From an uncultured Caulobacteraceae bacterium (lineage in GTDB: Bacteria; Pseudomonadota; Alphaproteobacteria; Caulobacterales; Caulobacteraceae): a DNA stretch of 64,000 nucleotides. The position numbers and the translations under genes are program-made. Where the stretch lies: assembly GCA_903872075.1 (NCBI GenBank), contig CAIQJF010000005.1, positions 37,934 to 101,933 of the forward strand. Direction: 5' to 3'. This document shows positions 61,536 through 64,000 of the stretch, piece by piece. The notes under the pieces were generated by a model that was not told where the DNA came from, searched no databases, and was given only the letters and a program-made list of their open reading frames with translations. Position 1 is the first letter of the stretch. Each line of letters opens with the position of its first letter.

Positions 61536-64000
61536 ATGACTCCTAGTATCTATCCGCGCGTGCTGGCGGTGAAGCGGGCGCCCGACGCGGCGGCGCGGCC
61601 GCGGTTGCATCGTCGGTGTTATCTCTGCGGAGCCACGGCGCTTGTGGGGTCGCTGGCCCTTTCCATGACCACCGACGCCTATGCCCTGCCTGCGGGCGGA
61701 ACGGTGTCGGCTGGCGGAGCGACCTTCGCGAGCGCGCCGGGGACGCTGACGATCAATCAATCGACCCAGAACGTGGCGATCAACTGGCAGAGTTTCAGCG
61801 TGGGCGCCCATGAGGCGGTCAGCTTCGTTCAGCCCAACAGCGGTTCGGTGGCGCTCAACCGGGTCATCGGCGCCGATCCCTCGGCGATCCTCGGCAGCCT
61901 GTCGTCGAACGGTAAGGTGTTCCTGATCAATCCCAACGGCATCCTGTTCGGCCAGGGCGCGCAGGTGAATGTCGGCGGCCTGGTGGCGTCGACCCTGAAC
62001 ATCAGCGACGCGGACTTCATGGCCGGGCGGTACAAATTCTCCGGAAGCGGCGGGTCCGTCTCCAACGCCGGGTCGATCAACGCCGACGGAGGCTATGTGG
62101 CCCTGCTGGGCGGCCAGGTCGGCAACACCGGGGTGATCTCGGCGAAGCTGGGCACGGCGACCCTCGCCGCCGGCCAGGCCGTGACATTGGACCTCGCGGG
62201 GGACGGCCTGCTCAACGTGACCATCGACAAGGGGCTGGCGCAGGCGCTCGTCGCCAACGGCGGTCTGATCCTGGCCGATGGCGGGCGGGTGGTTATGACA
62301 GCTCAGGCCGCCGGGCAACTGCTCAAGACGGTGGTGAACAACTCCGGTGTCATCCAGGCCCAGACCCTCGGCTCGCATGACGGCGCGATCCTGCTGCTTG
62401 GCGACATGCAAAGCGGCGCGGTGAACGAGAGCGGCGTGCTGGACGCCAGCGCCCCCAACGGCGGCAACGGCGGCTTCATCGAAACCTCGGCGGCCAACGT
62501 GAACATTGCTCCCGCCTCCCGGATCACCACCACCGCGCCGGCGGGGCTGACCGGGACCTTCAGCATCGACCCGCAGGACTTCATCATCGGACCCGGAGGC
62601 AACATCTCCGGCGCAACCCTTTCGGCCGACCTGGTGACCAACAGCGTGGTCATCAGCACCACGACAGGGACGGATGCGACGGTGGCGGGAACGCCCCCCG
62701 TGACCAGCCTCTACAGCGCGACGGCCGGCGCCGGGGACATCACTGTCAACGACGCCGTCAGTTGGACGGCGTCGTCGAGCACGACGACCCTGACCCTGAA
62801 CGCCTTTCGGGACGTGATCGTGAACGGCGCCGTAACCGCCACCAACGGCAATTTCGTCGTCTGCTGCGGCCGTAACGTCAATGTCTTCGGTCCCATTACG
62901 ACGACCAACGGCAGCATGTTGTTGAGCGGCGGGCAGGACGTGACCCTGAATGCCGTCTCCGCCCTGACGACCACCGATGGAAATCTTACCATCTGTGCCG
63001 GGCGCAATGTCGACATCGGGGCGGCTATCACACTGACACGAGGCACCACAATTCCCGCCCAGAGCCTCGGTCTGGCCACCGGCCTGACGCTGATTTCAGG
63101 TTACAACGGAACCGGTCCGGGGGTCGCCGGCGGAACGGTGACCTTCGAACCCCTTACCCCGAAGACCGTCGTCACGGGACCTAACGCGCCCGCCACCATC
63201 AACTACAACCCGGTCTCCTATGCGGCGCCGACGGACTATTCGGCCAACTTCACCCTGACTCTCGCCGCCACCTTGACCGAACACATGCTGGTGTTTCCGG
63301 ACGGCGGAAAGGTGGCCGATGGAACCACCGCGACGACCCTTTCAGGGTTCCTGAGCACCGTCGTCACGGGCGCCCCGACCGGCGCCACCGCCACCTACGA
63401 CAGCGCAGGCCCCGGCTCGAGCATCGGCATTACCTACAGCGGCTACAGCCTCAGCGGCGCCAATGCCGGCGCCTACGCCCTGGCGTTGTCCTGCTGCACG
63501 CCCACCTTCAGAACAACGGGAACCATCGCCGCGGCTCCGACGCCCACGCCGACTCCGACACCCACGCCAACTCCGACACCGACGCCCACGCCGACTCCGA
63601 CACCCACGCCAACTCCGACACCGACGCCAACTCCGACTCCGACTCCCACACCCACGCCGACTCCCACACCCACGCCGACACCCACGCCGACACCCACGCC
63701 GACACCCACGCCGACACCCACGCCGACACCCACTCCAACGCCCACGCCCACGCCCACGCCCACGCCCACGCCCACGCCAACACCCACTCCAGCGCCGACG
63801 CCGACACCGATCGTCTTCCAGCCGGCGTCGGGCCTGCCCTTGGAGAGTCTTCCAGCGGGCGTCGCGTTCCTCACGCTGATCGGAGGTGGCGTCAGCGCGC
63901 CGCCGGTCGAAATACCGCCTGCGCCGCCTGCGCCGCCTGCGCCGCCTGCGCCGCCCCCGCCGCTTCCGCCGCCCGTCGCCGCCGCGCCTCCGCCGCCCCT
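61536..64000 (+). CDS. TpsA exoprotein with filamentous hemagglutinin N-terminal domain (3' end beyond window)
   Basis: 821 codons are visible, without stop. The signal peptide of about 50 residues is long (extended type), ending near TTDAYA. Residues 50-330 are the TPS domain: [41 protein letters not shown] [12 protein letters not shown] and [12 protein letters not shown] are diagnostic. Beta-helix repeats follow (three copies of a GRNV/GQDV ... NG pattern around 445-500). A YDG-like domain ([23 protein letters not shown]) lies near 580-660. Residues 668-758 are Thr-Pro repeats, then a Pro-Pro-Ala region. It is secreted by the preceding TpsB and is probably an adhesin. Confidence 0.92.
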   Translation, partial: MTPSIYPRVLAVKRAPDAAARPRLHRRCYLCGATALVGSLALSMTTDAYALPAGGTVSAGGATFASAPGTLTINQSTQNVAINWQSFSVGAHEAVSFVQPNSGSVALNRVIGADPSAILGSLSSNGKVFLINPNGILFGQGAQVNVGGLVASTLNISDADFMAGRYKFSGSGGSVSNAGSINADGGYVALLGGQVGNTGVISAKLGTATLAAGQAVTLDLAGDGLLNVTIDKGLAQALVANGGLILADGGRVVMTAQAAGQLLKTVVNNSGVIQAQTLGSHDGAILLLGDMQSGAVNESGVLDASAPNGGNGGFIETSAANVNIAPASRITTTAPAGLTGTFSIDPQDFIIGPGGNISGATLSADLVTNSVVISTTTGTDATVAGTPPVTSLYSATAGAGDITVNDAVSWTASSSTTTLTLNAFRDVIVNGAVTATNGNFVVCCGRNVNVFGPITTTNGSMLLSGGQDVTLNAVSALTTTDGNLTICAGRNVDIGAAITLTRGTTIPAQSLGLATGLTLISGYNGTGPGVAGGTVTFEPLTPKTVVTGPNAPATINYNPVSYAAPTDYSANFTLTLAATLTEHMLVFPDGGKVADGTTATTLSGFLSTVVTGAPTGATATYDSAGPGSSIGITYSGYSLSGANAGAYALALSCCTPTFRTTGTIAAAPTPTPTPTPTPTPTPTPTPTPTPTPTPTPTPTPTPTPTPTPTPTPTPTPTPTPTPTPTPTPTPTPTPTPTPTPTPTPTPTPTPTPAPTPTPIVFQPASGLPLESLPAGVAFLTLIGGGVSAPPVEIPPAPPAPPAPPAPPPPLPPPVAAAPPPP
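63537..63809 (+). repeat. Thr-Pro coding tandem repeat (about 45 units)
   Basis: In-frame ACN-CCN hexamers, interrupted once by Ala-Pro, encode residues 668-758 of the TpsA protein. Threonine and proline codons vary (ACG/ACA/ACT and CCC/CCG/CCA), and longer units of 12-24 bases recur, so the array grew by duplication of imperfect blocks. It probably forms an extended, rigid stalk and should be length-variable between strains. Confidence 0.95.
63915..63950 (+). repeat. Four 9-bp Pro-Pro-Ala coding repeats
   Basis: CCGCCTGCG repeated four times in frame within the TpsA gene, followed by a further proline-rich stretch to the window edge. Consecutive prolines here are the type of sequence that stalls ribosomes and needs EF-P. 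Confidence 0.9.

Noticed and set aside
59739..62411. 890-residue open frame on the minus strand
   Set aside because: It lies antisense to the well-supported tpsB and tpsA genes; its composition (Arg/His/Gly-rich, no motifs) is that of a GC-driven mirror frame.
63540..63809. CRISPR-like tandem array
   Set aside because: The repeats are contiguous hexamers without spacers and encode Thr-Pro in frame inside tpsA.
63473..63874. Minus-strand protein of alternating Gly-Val
   Set aside because: It is the reverse-complement reading of the Thr-Pro repeat, not a separate gene.

Overview
The window is a high-GC, densely packed chromosomal stretch from an alphaproteobacterium. The gene styles suggest Caulobacterales, most likely Phenylobacterium or a close relative: three proteins carry the alphaproteobacterial PEPxxWA-CTERM sorting signal, there are many catabolic monooxygenases, SDRs and VOC proteins, and GTG/TTG starts and 4-base ATGA overlaps are common. 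The genus is an inference. I see no rRNA or tRNA gene, CRISPR array, IS element or prophage.

Layout. 1-5.3 kb: SDR (cut by the left edge), MFS transporter, quinone-reductase-like MDR, frameshifted TetR regulator, ferritin-like protein and alpha/beta hydrolase. 5.7-7.8 kb: two convergent PEP-CTERM proteins, one a metalloprotease, sharing a bidirectional terminator. 8.2-11.6 kb: phosphonoacetaldehyde hydrolase overlapping an FAD amine oxidase, divergent from a dicarboxylate-type symporter. 12.2-21 kb: a small membrane ORF and a minus-strand run of OYE-type reductase, phosphotriesterase-family hydrolase, CoxG, and the S, L and M subunits of a molybdenum hydroxylase, ending in an exported amidohydrolase. 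21-31 kb: AmtB, acyl-CoA ligase, FAD monooxygenase, cupin, FetAB-like ABC exporter with an AIM24 protein, DUF2855 protein, beta-lactamase-family hydrolase and a VOC protein.

31.2-38.9 kb is the most striking part, a tightly overlapping plus-strand series: phosphonate-monoester-hydrolase-type sulfatase, PhnZ-like HD-domain protein, SGNH hydrolase, Co-type nitrile hydratase alpha and beta plus its activator, then the EF-P modification genes epmA and epmB, and efp. 39-47.8 kb: MFS transporter, a TetR regulator divergent from an aromatic-ring module (two-domain VOC dioxygenase, FAD hydroxylase, SDR) with a promoter overlapped by two palindromes, a large exported alpha/beta hydrolase, and a zinc alcohol dehydrogenase. 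47.9-52.6 kb: nitrogen-compound hydrolases (M20 amidohydrolase, diaminopropionate ammonia-lyase, AllC-like amidase) around a YedK/HMCES-type protein. 52.6-59.7 kb: a third PEP-CTERM protein, small exported proteins, type II NADH dehydrogenase, a degraded VOC gene and a DUF6065-JmjC fusion. 59.8-64 kb: a two-partner secretion pair (TpsB and TpsA), the TpsA containing a long Thr-Pro tract and running off the right edge.

Taken together the region looks like accessory catabolic and scavenging capacity (organophosphonates, nitriles and amides, aromatics, N-acyl compounds) beside the housekeeping EF-P system. All family assignments are by recognition of motifs and remembered family sequences; no database search was run.
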